Of a stretch of 64,000 bases of DNA, positions 12,176 to 23,043 are shown in pieces. The stretch covers positions 218,160,151 to 218,224,150 of the forward strand of contig CP136065.1 in the NCBI GenBank assembly GCA_032622095.1. The letters are read 5' to 3'. Within the stretch, counting starts at the first letter, position 1; each line of letters starts with the position of its first letter. Source of the stretch: Siphonodentalium dalli. Taxonomy: Eukaryota; Mollusca; Scaphopoda; Gadilida; Siphonodentaliidae. A model generated the notes under the pieces. That model did not search any database and was not told where the DNA came from. It saw only the letters and a program-made list of their open reading frames with translations. The position numbers were made by a program, and so were the translations under genes.

Positions 12176-12537
12176 CACTCTGGTCATACGTGAACTCACA
12201 CACCGGGCGAGAAGACTCACACAACGGGACAATGTTACGATTTTTGACGACGACAGTCGGTGAGTATTAAAGAAATTGAACTTTTCTACCAGATGCGTTT
12301 GTGTCAGATGAAACCTGGGCAAATAATGTATGTTTTGAAATTCGGTATTTTCGGTCATTATCAAAATAACTTCAACTACTGACGATTCACATATAAATTG
12401 ACACAAATGAGTGGGTTAGTTGACCTTGTTCCACTAATTTTTGCAATAAGAGAGAACACAATGATAGCCCGATTTTCTGTCTATGCACCACGGTATGACG
12501 TATGAATATGGACTCATACAAACATATATATCATTCC

Positions 12538-12914
12538 AAGAATCTCTACTCTGACTATATAAAGCACGTATATATCATATTCCACCAGTACAAAACCTGG
12601 AAACTTTTTTAATTTTTGACAGGCAACCTAGGTTATAAAGTCGAAACAATAACGCCGGGAATATATTTCTTATTTATTATCTGTAAGCGAAGCGAAGTAA
12701 AATCGCTCACAACGTCACTTAAATCGTGAAATTTCGAATTGAGACCTTCACCTACAGTGAATTACATTATTAAAAAACAGATATTAACTAAGAAATATAT
12801 TTCCCGCGCTATTTTTTGACTTTATAAGGTTCCCTGTCAAAACTTCAAAAAGTTCCCAGGTTTTGTACTCGTGGAATATGATCTCTACTGGCGTTAACCA
12901 GAGTAGAGATTCTT
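12538..12914. mobile_element. foldback MITE family E with hairpin ends
   Basis: Perfect 16-bp inverted ends AAGAATCTCTACTCTG (12538-12553) and CAGAGTAGAGATTCTT (12899-12914). Inside the right end is a second inverted pair, ATCTCTACT and AGTAGAGAT around GGCGTTAACC, so that terminus is itself a hairpin. Outer bases extend the inverted repeat imperfectly. Relatives are at about 31975-32410 (complete), 18660-18780 (one end) and 19468-19690 (right half). No coding capacity. No clear target-site duplication, so the superfamily is unassigned. Confidence 0.75.
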
Positions 12915-13109
12915 GACATGATCTAACAAACATACATGTATATGTGCTGCTATGCATTATCACACAACATACATATGTGGAAGTTGTTATTATGACACAT
13001 GATGCATGAAAGCGTTAGTGCCTCAACCATCGTATATACTTACATTTATGCAGGTACAATTTAACAACTGAGTATCTCTATGTGTCTAAATATATACGGT
13101 ATGATTTTT
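12719..13109 (+). repeat. 391-bp near-identical duplication, copy 1
   Basis: Matches 19468-19858 over the same 391 bp with only three differences that I could find by reading. The block includes the right half of the family E element plus about 195 bp of outside flank, so it is not simply one copy of that element. Such identity implies a recent duplication or gene conversion. Confidence 0.9.
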
Positions 13110-13110
13110 C

Positions 13111-13146
13111 ACCCACTGACCGACGCGCGAAGCGCGTCCAGTGGGT
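13111..13146. repeat. GC-rich hairpin with CGCGAAGCGCG core
   Basis: ACCCACTG pairs with CAGTGGGT, and the inner CGCGC pairs with GCGCG around a GAA loop. It lies immediately after the end of the 391-bp duplication. A similar GAGCGCGCTTCGCGCAC core is at about 15992-16009. Possibly the terminal hairpin of a mobile element, which is inference. Confidence 0.5.
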
Positions 13147-13960
13147 GTACTATAATCGTAGGACTCGTGCTGCACTGACGTTTGATCGCAAAATAAAATT
13201 ATAATCATTATCAAAGCACACGTTTGGATAACACCGCCATAAACTGTTTCATATTATGCTGTTGAGCTCATATCGTCAATAAAATTAGAGTTATAACTCA
13301 TTAAACTAAGAATTACTGTTAACGTATTTCTACCAATTGGGTAACTAGATTCAGGTTGAGCTGGAACTTGAGAAATTTTTAATTTCAACCAATTGAAATG
13401 CCGCTGGAATTGGAAAGGGTTAAGGTTGTGGGGCAACGCAAATGACGTCATCGAAAAAAAGGCGCCTCAAAATGAGTCAAAAATCGTACACAGTGCATAC
13501 ATGTCTCGCTTCGTCTCGGAATCGTGATTTAAATTCATTCATTTTGACTGTTACTGTGTCCTAAGATATTAAAAACTTGTGGAATGTGCTTAGGAAGGAT
13601 TGTTTTTATATCTAATAAGTGGGATATACCTCCCAAAAAGGTGAGTTTCAGGCCTGCATTTGTTGTCAATCTGTATTATCTGATTCTGACAGCGCTCGTC
13701 TGCAACTGTAATTGGCAGAATTCGCGTGTTTGACTAAACGTTTTCTCCACTCGATTCTCTCAAAATGCACAATAATCGGTCAAATTCTTTCAATAATTCT
13801 ATCTAAATACATCTTAGCTATTATTCGGATCAGATCTCCCCGTCGAGAAAGAGATATGTTGACCAAAACGACACTTGAGAAAGTTGTTTACATTTTGAGC
13901 GCACACTGCCTGCGGCCGGCGCACAGTACTGAGTACACGCTCGATTTTTATCATGGAAAC
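13147..13960. other. no gene seen
   Basis: No recognisable gene. Open frames such as 13712-13981 (plus) lack any recognised motif. Confidence 0.4.
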
Positions 13961-13965
13961 AAATC

Positions 13966-14480
13966 AATTTCTTCCATCTAAAAGATAATTATGTGCTGGA
14001 CCCTGTCATTTTAGAAATATATAAGTATTCCACGCAGACATACCTCAGTCTCAGCTTAAAATTTTGAAAAATAACAGTTTTATCGACATAAATCGATTTG
14101 AATGGGAAAATCCCGTGTTAAAATTTATCATCGAAAAAAAATAATTTCTTCCATCTAAAAAATAATTACGTGCTGTACCCTGTCATTTTAGGAATATATA
14201 AGTATTCCACGCAGACACACCAAGTCTCAGCTTAAAATTTTAAAAAATAAGAGCTTTATCGACATAAATCGATTTGAATAGCAAATCCCATGTTAAAATT
14301 TATCATCGAAAAAAATTAATTTCTTCCATCTAAAAAATAATTACGTGCTGTACCCTGTCATTTTAGGAATATATAAGTATTCCACACAGACACACCAAGT
14401 TTCAGCTTAAAATTTAGAAAAATAAGAATTTTATCGACATAAATCAATTTTAATGGCAGATCCCATGTTAAATAAATTTT
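13966..14480 (+). repeat. tandem repeat of about 176 bp, three copies
   Basis: The marker CTTCCATCTA occurs at 13971, 14148 and 14323 (spacings 177 and 175). Each unit then carries 'GTGCTGxACCCTGTCATTTTA', 'TATAAGTATTCCAC', 'TCAGCTTAAAATTT' and 'ATCGACATAAATC'. Copies are highly similar, so the expansion is fairly recent. Non-coding. Confidence 0.85.
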
Positions 14481-14559
14481 AGGGCCCTGCGAATGTTTTC
14501 TGAGCTGTTCCATATTGGCCACCAGAGTCCATATTTGACAGGTTCTACCTGATAATTGT

Positions 14560-15260
14560 GCGACAGTACAGTCGCGTTACTTTATACGTCAACATTGGTC
14601 ATTATCACCCGACAAATTTATTTCGGTCTATCGTATCAACCGCCTGACTAAGTGTCAACATTGGTCTTTATCGCTCCACTAATTTTTATCGTCTCATCGC
14701 TATAGTCAAATTACGTAATATTTTATCATGTGATACTTGTACTTATATGTCTATGGTATTACTATAGTATACGGTATACGTATATCAATTGCTATTCCTT
14801 TCTATATAATCCTGGTGCCATCTATAGAGATAGAGATAATTTCAGACCCCACCCCCCCCCCAATTTTATCTCATTGCCGCTACAGTACAGTCGCGAAGCA
14901 TCACATGGCAACATTGATCGCTATCGCTCTACTAATTTATGTCAGTTCATCGTTCCCCTTTTTCTCCGAGTCTATTTAACCAACCCAACATCTAATCCCG
15001 GCCTAAATTATTATTTTTATTTTCATCCGTATACCGTAGTTTTGTTACATACATATTTTTATCATTTGATTCCAATTTGCATTGTACCACTATAGAAGTC
15101 CATAAATGACTATTCTGGCACTATATAGAGATAACTAAGATTATGACACCCCCATTTTATAGCCTTGTTGCAACAGTAGAGTTGAGATGCATGATATGTC
15201 AACATTGGTCGTTATCGCTCTACAAATTTATATCTGTTCAACCCTTAGTTCCCTGTATCG
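14560..15260 (+). repeat. diverged tandem repeat around CAACATTGGTC
   Basis: The core (CAACATTGGTCxTTATCGCTC or close variants) occurs near 14589, 14656, 14908 and 15199, usually followed by an 'AATTTATxTC' block and, in the later units, preceded by 'ATAGAGATA' and 'CAGTAxAGT'. Long overlapping open frames at 14730-15095 arise within it and carry no recognised domain. Confidence 0.5.
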
Positions 15261-15499
15261 CCCACTCCTCCCTCAATTTATTTTTTCATTTGTATTATAG
15301 TCTCGTTACTTACATATTTTATCTCTTGTAACTTTTGCTTCAACATGCCGAGTTCTGCTGCAGACGATACAAAACTGACAACATTTCGAAATGTAAGCAG
15401 GCTTCAAACTCATCTTATCCAAGAAACTTGTGTATAAGGTGTACTCGCATTTGTTGCGTTAAAAACCAAAGGTCCCAAGTCAAGGTCCAAAATCCCCAA

Positions 15500-15810
15500 C
15501 ACACTGATGTGAGGTTTAATGATAACTCACATCTACATAACCTAACCAATATAAGGATGTGAGGTGTAATGATAACTCCATCCACATACAGTAATGTCCA
15601 AAGTAATTGACCACTTAACCACAGCAGAATTATGGGTAATTTTTCAGGATTTTAAATCCTGAAAAATTACCAATAATTCTGCTGTGGTTAAGTGGTCAAT
15701 TACTTTGGGCATTACTGTAACCAATATAAGGATGTGAGGTTTAATGATAACTCTATCCACATAATCAATATACGGGTGTGATGTTTAATGATAACGCCAT
15801 CCACATATCT
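15500..15810 (+). repeat. 44-51 bp tandem repeat interrupted by a transposon
   Basis: Units of the type GGATGTGAGGTTTAATGATA begin near 15505, 15556, 15731 and 15775. The second and third are separated by the 129-bp Tc1-type palindrome; removing it and one TA restores a 44-bp spacing. The transposon therefore inserted into a pre-existing tandem array. Confidence 0.85.
15589..15717. mobile_element. 129-bp palindromic Tc1/mariner-type MITE
   Basis: An almost perfect palindrome, arms about 60 bp, centred on GGATTTTAAATCC. Its outer ends are CAGTAATGTCC and GGGCATTACTG, flanked on both sides by TA (15587-15588 and 15718-15719). TA duplication and CAGT termini are typical of Tc1/mariner elements. 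No transposase is encoded. A single arm of the same family is at 34303-34366. Confidence 0.9.
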
Positions 15811-15839
15811 AATAACTATGTGTGAAAATTAAATAATTT

Positions 15840-16140
15840 TTTTTTAATTCCATGATGGCGTCCAATATGGACTATCTAATTCTGCTCCAAAAACATGTAT
15901 ATTCAATATATGGATGTTTATTGGATGGGGGAGGGGGAAACCGATTATTTCAATGATATTTTAATTCACTGGGATCCAAAACCCGACCTACGGGAGCGCG
16001 CTTCGCGCACGACTGTATCTTAAGCATATGTGCATATTTAATAAGCCAACAATTGGAATCCCAACAGAGAAGACTGGCGTAGGTCCCTTGCGCATAAACA
16101 CCGTTGATGATCTCTATGGGAAACCAACTTGACATTTAAT
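15840..16140. other. no gene seen; GC hairpin core near 15992
   Basis: Only a GAGCGCGCTTCGCGCAC inverted core (compare 13111-13146) stands out. Confidence 0.35.
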
Positions 16141-16149
16141 AGACAATTT

Positions 16150-16655
16150 CGATTAACTGCAATAACTTAAGGAATCTCTAATTGAGCTCAAGCCCAATAA
16201 GAATATTCCTTCAGTTATTGTGCTTAAGCGCAGTTAGAGATGCCTTATTGCGCTTAAGCACAATGTGATATTCCTGTGCAATAAGGAATATTCTTATTGC
16301 GCTTAAGTGTAATAAGACATTCCTTATTACACGTAAGCGAAATTACATCAATATTGCACTTAAGCGCAATTAATATCTCTCTCATTAGATCACCCTTGTG
16401 CAAATAGTAGAATAATCCTATATTTGTTCCACCCATTGTACCATGGAGATGGACTACACCACCAGAATTATAGGGAGTTTATGTTCTATATATAATATAT
16501 TCCTTAATAAGAGATTACTTATTGGGTTTTATTATATAAGCGCAATTTGTAAATTCCATTATTGCGCTTAAGCACAGTTAAATATATCCTTATTGCGCTT
16601 AATCACAATAGAGATTCCCTTATTGTGCTTAAGCGCAATTAGCTCTTCTTGCGAT
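16150..16655. repeat. cluster of TTGCGCTTAAGCGCAA palindromes
   Basis: Roughly a dozen full or decayed copies of the 16-bp palindrome TTGCGCTTAAGCGCAA, separated by short AT-rich linkers often containing ATTCCTTATT or AGATATTCC. Two sub-clusters (16160-16375 and 16500-16650) flank a stretch of ordinary sequence. Each unit is its own inverted repeat, so the cluster can pair both within and between units. The minus-strand open frame at 16254-16436 is incidental. Confidence 0.8.
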
Positions 16656-16660
16656 TAATT

Positions 16661-17315
16661 AAAAACAAAGTTCTAATTGTATTGTAACTATTGTTTTGTC
16701 CTTTAATATTTCCCATACATCATGTACACATATATTATGCTAGAATGGTACTATTATTACTAATACCACTCGCAGTAGATAATACCACCTTACTGTCAAT
16801 ATCCTATCATGGTTAGTTTCAAATCATAACGTTAATTGTTATTACTATGTGTGTACTGTACATGTACATCAGTCATCAATTAATAATATTTTGCTATTTT
16901 GCATGCGAAGTGGAAGACCCTCCAATAGATTATCAATACCACTCGGGACAGTGGGTGTTTTTCCTCAATTAATTGAATTTCATGTTTGGCATTAAAACGT
17001 AGAATAATGTAATTTTAACATCAAGACTGTCCTTATATAGTCATACATGGACGTGGTGGTAAGGTGCATATATTGGCACGCGGGTGCCCCTATACACATT
17101 GCACCCCTACAACATATACAGATGGGAATATCTTTGTCTCGTCTCAATATATAGGTAATCCATAGACAATCATGTTGAAAGATATTATGCGACATAATGC
17201 AAACTCAAATTTTGTTCTCAATATGTACAAACGTTCCTGTTATCGCCTTCTTCTCATTTGATAACAATGCACATGTATATATTGTCAACTTTGTGTACGG
17301 GAGTGAGGCTACCTA
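16661..17315. other. no gene seen
   Basis: AT-rich, unique-looking, with no recognisable feature. Confidence 0.4.
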
Positions 17316-17321
17316 AGTTGA

Positions 17322-17382
17322 AATAACTTGTGCCCCGATCCCTTTATATATTTATATACGAATAAAATATGTTTAAAGTAAA
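17322..17382 (+). mobile_element. 3' tail of a non-LTR retroposon (short fragment)
   Basis: Contains ACTTGTGCCCCGATCCCT, an AT-rich stretch, then AATAAAATATGTTTAAA. The same order occurs in the clean short retroposon at 51616-51688. Only the 3' end is present, as expected after 5'-truncated reverse transcription. Confidence 0.6.
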
Positions 17383-17940
17383 GTATATTGTGTTCTTTAG
17401 CATTAACATTGTTGTGTCTATTGTAGACGAACTTCTTCCAAAACATGGTTACGGCGAACTACAGAGTGGTAAATCCAGTGCCCGAGAGCAATAATGAATT
17501 ATGATCTCACCAACCTTCATAAAGATATCGACAAGACTTGTGCAATCGCACTAATCGTGGACAAATTCTTCTTTTGTTAGAACGCACGAATGACGTATTT
17601 GTGAACGCATTCTGATTAAGGGAAGCTTTGGTCATTGCTACAAGTTGATTCGTTCAAGACATGTAGTTTATTCTGTAACTTGATTTTTCGTATACGTTTT
17701 ATATTATATGCATGGCTGTTTGTATGTAACTTGATTCTTCGTGTACGTTTTATATTATATATGCATGGCTGTTTGTTAATAAAATAAAATATAGAAATAT
17801 ATAGCGGGTTCCAACATTACTCATGGGCAAGTTTGATCAATTGCATTTCTTACTCTCGACTTGAAACTTTATGATGAAAATCAGTGATTAAACTAAAAAA
17901 AAAGAAGATTGAACATTATTCATCTTGTTGTGTCAGTCGT

Positions 17941-18653
17941 GCTGAAGGGGTCACTCTCACCAAAAAAAAGTGCTGAAGGGTACACAGGGTTTGAAAATGT
18001 GCTGAAGGGTACACAGTGTTTGTGATCGCCACTAACATCGTTACTTATAAACTGTGTTTCTGAAAGTATGGTGCCCATTAGCAGTTTGTTTTCAGTTCAT
18101 TTTAATGTTCATTGGAACGTAAACAATTATTCTCTAACATAAATCATGGCAGATACGAAAACTAAACGTCATTTAGAACGACATTTCAAACCATGTGTAC
18201 CCTTCAGCACATTTTCAAATCCTGTGTACCCTTCAGCACTTTATAGCTCAATTTTACTTTGTAAAGCTGGGAAACGAGTCATTTTGAGGTCATTCGGCCA
18301 AAAAACCTGGCCGCCAGCAGCCATATTGGATTTTACTCTTTGTATGACTAAATCCTTTAGCACGGGCTACAGGTCGTACCTTTAGTTTGATCATCATAAA
18401 ATTTGTCATGGATGTTAATAATGACATGTAGATGGGAACGAGTCATTTTGGGGTCATTCGTCCAAAAAACATGGCCGCCAGCAGCCATCTTGGATTTTGC
18501 TCTGTGTATGACTAAATCCTTTACTGCTAATTTTTTACACTCCTTTTTAATCTCTCTATTCATTGCTCATCACGCAAAAAATTATCTTCTTTACAAAGTT
18601 GAGCTGCAGTGTCATTGACACTTTCATATTTGGTGAGAGTGACCCCTTCGGCA
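17941..18653. mobile_element. MITE with 8-bp target duplication, carrying family H repeats
   Basis: Terminal inverted repeats GCTGAAGGGGTCACTCTCACC (left) and GGTGAGAGTGACCCCTTCGG (right, one mismatch), with the direct repeat TCAGTCGT outside each end (17933-17940 and 18654-18661). Eight-base duplications are typical of hAT and some other superfamilies; the termini do not settle which. Inside are GTGCTGAAGGGTACACAG units in both orientations (17971, 18000, and inverted near 18196 and 18226) and two family H blocks (18268-18360 and 18432-18525). No transposase. The short open frames inside it are not genes. Confidence 0.8.
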
Positions 18654-18912
18654 TCAGTCGTAGATCTTTCCACGAATCCCTATACTCTGGCTAATTACGT
18701 CCGTAGAGATCTGAATATTCCACCATTACAAAGCCTGTGAAGTTTTTATTGTGACATTTCGTTATGGCAAGGTATTTAGCGGACTAATCATGCATAGAAT
18801 AACTATATACTTCAAGACATATACAATGTTTTGGAATGTATTGCCCGGACAGATCTCTTATATTTTGGAAAATGTCAGTGACAAAGTATGAGTTGTGAGA
18901 AATACTAGTTAA

Positions 18913-19389
18913 AGGTACTCAATCCGTAAAGAGGGTCCCCATCTCAACAGATTCCAACAACAACAATCCGATCAGAGGGTCCTATATTACTATTTCTTTG
19001 GCTTTGGGGGTAAAAAATATTTGATTCGAGTCGAGGAACCCATCAAACAAAGCTCAGAGTTATTAGATATTGATTTTTGAAATTTGTTATTAACTCGAGA
19101 TGAGTACTAATAACTGCCGTAATCTGCTCTGGATGTGTACTCCAAATCTATTCAAACAGACAAGGATGGATAACTCTAAAATCAAGTGGTAATTTTAACG
19201 CAATTTTGACTGAGTTCTGGGCCAGATAGTATTCCCGATAATGAAAAATAATAGATTTCTAAAATCGATATCTAACAAATCTGAGCTTTGTGGCCATGGG
19301 TGACGTCTTCCTCGACTCGAATCAAATATTTTTGACCCCCGAAGCCATTGAAATAGTAATTGAGAGGAGTTTTATCGGATTGAGTACCT
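18913..19389 (+). mobile_element. complete TTAA-flanked non-autonomous DNA transposon
   Basis: Sixteen bases at each outer end are perfectly inverted (AAAGGTACTCAATCCG and its complement, counting flank). The TTAA duplications are at 18909-18912 and 19390-19393, leaving a 477-bp element that starts AGGTACTCAATCCG. Internal blocks near 19020 and 19315 are also inverted, so the whole is a loose foldback. Relatives are at 5915-6355 and 59587-60005. TTAA targets point to piggyBac or Kolobok; no transposase is present. Confidence 0.9.
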
Positions 19390-19467
19390 TTAACTTCCTG
19401 TTTTTTTGACAATACCACAACATTGTAACGAAATATTCTCCTATAATTAAAAAATCTACTAATCAGA

Positions 19468-19858
19468 TTAAATCGTGAAATTTCGAATTGAGACCTTCAC
19501 CTACAGTGAATTACATTATTAAAAAACAGATATTAACTAAGAAATATATTTCCCGCGCTATTTTTTGACTTTATAATGTTCCCTGTCAAAACTTCAAAAA
19601 GTTCCCTGGTTTTGTACTCGTGGAATATGATCTCTACTGGCGTTAACCAGAGTAGAGATTCTTGACATGATCTAACAAACATACATGTATATGTGCTGCT
19701 ATGCATTATCACACAACATACATATGTGGAAGTTGTTATTATGACACATGATGCCTGAAAGCGTTAGTGCCTCAACCATCGTATATACTTACATTTATGC
19801 AGGTACAATTTAACAACTGAGTATCTCTATGTGTCTAAATATATACGGTATGATTTTT
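19468..19858 (+). repeat. 391-bp near-identical duplication, copy 2
   Basis: Counterpart of 12719-13109 with three differences seen. Just before it, the 24-bp string at 19450-19473 recurs at 20590-20613, bracketing a 1.1-kb interval; whether that marks an insertion is uncertain. Confidence 0.9.
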
Positions 19859-19973
19859 ATTCTCCAGAACATATTCTTGTACTGTAACATATTTGTATAT
19901 TTTGTGTTGGGATGCTAATTGTGGGTAATTATTTTAGCCGTCATGTCATGTGCATGTAGGTATCTGAATTGTG

Positions 19974-20013
<40 letters not shown>
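19974..20013 (+). repeat. (GTT)n microsatellite
   Basis: About 13 uninterrupted GTT units. The open frame running through it (poly-Val) is not evidence of a gene. Confidence 0.95.
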
Positions 20014-20339
20014 ACACGTACATATATACGGTATAACAATACTTCATATTCCATTTCAGATAGATGTAAGTCGAGCCATATAGATGTCGCCACTGTTCGA
20101 CTACCTTCAGCACTCTACACCTCACTGTCGCCCACAAGTGTGCCACCCACCCCGACAAGGAACTATGTTACTTGCAGTATCACATCAATGGACACCCCCT
20201 GCCGAACTCCGGAAAATTTTTTCAAAGATTGGAGATTCCGTGAACCAATATTTACTCTCATGCATGCATTCATGCCGCGGAACTAAAACTAAGGCGTTGG
20301 ATGGGGTGAAGTTCTGCTCGCGAACAAGTTACGCCCCTG

Positions 20340-20870
20340 CATTATGTAGAAGAGCGCTTATGAGGCTCAGCACTGAATGTAATTACAAGAAAATCATCGT
20401 CAGAGATGGTAACGCACTCAAGATCATACTATTTGGCATATATATCAATTATAATATAAAATATATTGGTTTCATGATTACACCACTTCAGAATTCCGTT
20501 AAAACAAGTAATTCTTCAAATTATTACAACAATGGCTTATCACTGAAGGTTTCTCATTCACAACACCAGAACGCCTCTCAATGCAGACCAAAAATCTACT
20601 AATCAGATTAAATACACCCCGATAATTCATAATAAGACCTTTGGTCAACATTCCAACTGAGATATACTTCATCACCAATGTTAGGTGTTATATTATGCAT
20701 TGTGTTACCACAATAAAATCTTCAAGAGTGGCCCAGCCATTGGTCACTCCAAAATATCGAAAGAAACTAACGCGGTCATAAAAGTAACATACTGCAACAA
20801 TGAGACATCCGCGAAAACATCAGCGAATACATACATCCTGCAAAAAGTCTTCATCTGTACGAAATATAGC
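20340..20870 (+). repeat. interspersed repeat family F, copy 1
   Basis: Shares a long ordered series of blocks with 32500-33010: 'AGAAAAxCATxGTCAGA', 'TATAATATAAAATATATTGG', 'CAGAATTCCGTTAAAACAA', 'GGTTTCTCATTCAC', 'GGCCCAGCCATTG', 'AACGCGGTCATAA' and 'ACATACTGCAAC'. The open frame at 20084-20602 runs into it, but the other copy carries a 4-bp indel and a stop in the same frame, so I do not call a protein. Confidence 0.75.
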
Positions 20871-20919
20871 TAGTACATTTTAATCACATTTGCTCCATAG
20901 TTGCACGGGCATGACTAGA

Positions 20920-22138
20920 GGAATCAGGGAGCTAAATGTGTTCTAGAGTCGGGGAGCGAGTACACCGTGGAATGCTAAAGGTGAAGGTAAAGCCCCGGTT
21001 CCATATCCCCGATTTCCCACCCCGAATGTTCCCGAATGACTCCCGAATCATAATTTTGCAAAAATCGTGGAGTAAGTTCGGGACGAGTCGGGACAGTGAA
21101 TTTTTACCCCCGAACATGATCGGGGATATCGGTGCTATCGGGGTCGATTCGGGACAATTCTGGACTCGCTTCCGACAGTTTTGAAATGTTCAAAACTATC
21201 GGGAACCAAGCCGAATCGCTCCCGATTTGTAAATCGTCGGGAGAATTTCGAGAGCAATTCGGCACCTATTCGGGAGTATTCGGGAGTATTCGGCAATATT
21301 CGGCAATATTCGGGTGGATATTCTGGAGAAGTCGGCAGTATTCGGTAGGTTATTCCGGAATTCGCCATGTATGGCTGCTTTTATACTGAGATCCGGTGTA
21401 TCTGCAAAATTCGGCATCGATTCGGGACGTTCGGCAGCAATTTAATACCAATTCGGGGTATTCGGCAACAATTCGGTGTAAGTCGGTAGTAATCTGGGCA
21501 ATTTGGCAGCCACTCGCACGAAAGTTCGGGATAATTCTTGATCATTCGGGAAGATATTCGGAAGCATTCTGGAATACTCGGCAATGTTCGGGACGATTAA
21601 ATTTTGTCATAATTCGGCATCAGTTCGGCGGCTTTTTGGAATAAAACTCGTCCAGAATTCTCTCGAATGCTGCCGATTTGGTCTGGTCCCGAATTTGTGC
21701 CGAATATACTAATTCGGGACAGAAAATCGGGAATATGGAACCGGGGCTTAACTGAAGAATGACCTTCACCTGATACATGCGACACTTTATTAAAGGATGA
21801 CATCGCGTTTATTTGATTTGTACATAATATCTAAATAATTTAAATTGGTGAATGAATGGGGGAATGGATTTTTGTGAGCGGGAAATTTATTTAACTAGCT
21901 GCTGTAGTCCTGGGTTTTTCCAGATCAAATTTGGCTGTGAGATAGCCCTGTCGTAGACTTGGGGATTTATTTTAAAAAGTAAACACATGACCTATGATTT
22001 TTCTTGCATTTTCGTGATCAACTGGTGTCAATCTAGCTGGGTAAACATCACTGGTATGGCCTGCAGGCTTCAATTCAGTGAATTTGGTCGAAACGTTAAC
22101 ACTGTCGCCTATGGGAAACCATTTAGTTCAGTGATTCC
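20920..22138. mobile_element. TA-type MITE family I, copy A, interrupted by a 758-bp element
   Basis: Imperfect inverted ends GGAATCAGGGAGxTAAATG and the complement of CATTTAGTTCAGTGATTCC. TA follows the right end (22139-22140); the left flank reads GA and has probably mutated. Without the insertion it is about 458 bp and closely matches copy B at 23044-23500. The interior is non-coding. TA duplication suggests a Tc1/mariner-like origin, but the termini are not a classical match. Confidence 0.85.
20991..21748. mobile_element. PIF/Harbinger-like MITE made of an ATTCGG motif
   Basis: Inverted ends AGCCCCGGTTCCATAT (20991) and ATATGGAACCGGGGCT (to 21748), extending imperfectly through CCCGATTT. 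TAA is duplicated at 20988-20990 and 21749-21751, and copy B of the host element has a single TAA at the matching place (23112-23114). A 3-bp TAA/TTA target is characteristic of PIF/Harbinger. The 700-bp interior is almost entirely short irregular units such as ATTCGGGA, ATTCGGCA and GTTCGGGA in one orientation, with CCCGAAT near the left end. Open frames on both strands come from this periodic composition. No transposase. Confidence 0.9.
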
Positions 22139-23043
22139 TATAAGAAAAATTTGAATTTTACGAAAATTCACGTCTCGCCATGATAAGTTGTTAATTCCAT
22201 ATTATCTTATTTTCAAATGATAATGACCACATTTTGGACATATTTAAAGAAGAAACCCATGGATTCGCCTGTAGATAGTAAAGAAAGTGACAAATCTGGG
22301 AATTTTGCATGGACATCAGGTACCATTAGGGGGTCAGGGGGTCTAATACCCCTCTCCCCACAATTTTGAGGAGTGTTAGCCAGCCCCCCCCCCCCCCCAT
22401 TGGGAACAGGTGACAGTTGACCCAATTAAGCTTTTACGGCACCCAGTAGTCTTAACGGGGACCGTAGCCCCACCCAAGTCGGGGGGGGGGGGGGTGTGAT
22501 GGCATCAGCACTAGAGTTACTGTCGTGCAAAATTGCCATGGCAGGTTTGTTAAACAGACAGTATGCCCTGCCATCTGGTAAAATTTCATGCCTGAGGCTG
22601 TGTCTGATGTTGTATCATTATGTTTAGATATTTAAATTGACTTATGGTTGCTTTATATTGCTATTAAAGTATTTTTTATTTAAAATTTCTGTTAATTTTG
22701 GTAAATGTTTATTATAAATTGCCAAATTCTGCATGAAAAGTGTTTAAAATTGGACAAGATATCCTTCTCAAAATGTATATTAACATTTCCTCTTCTGTTT
22801 AGTAATATTATGGTATATAAGGGCATACTTCAGTTATACGAGATGCATCAGCTAGTAAAATTGAAGAAAAAAAATCTTAATTGTTTGGCTTTATTTTGAG
22901 GATTGACACTAATTTTCAGGATGCTTCATATTGGAAAAATAAACCACTACTGCTCGATATAATCCATTTATGATTTCAGTAAGGTCTATATTTTGATAAA
23001 ATACTATAAGAAACGCTGTGTTTCACACATATACATATATATA
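22139..23043. other. no gene seen; two long homopolymer tracts
   Basis: Spacer between the two family I copies. It has a 15-bp C run at 22384-22398 and a 14-bp G run at 22481-22494. The minus-strand frame at 22213-22425 runs through the C run and is not supported as a gene. Confidence 0.4.

Noticed and set aside
20084-20602. 172-codon plus-strand frame, the longest in the window
   Set aside because: Its second half is interspersed repeat family F; the other copy has a 4-bp indel and a stop, and no domain is recognised.
21135-21584. Overlapping frames on both strands in the ATTCGG-rich segment
   Set aside because: Motif composition keeps several frames open at once inside a MITE; no domain.
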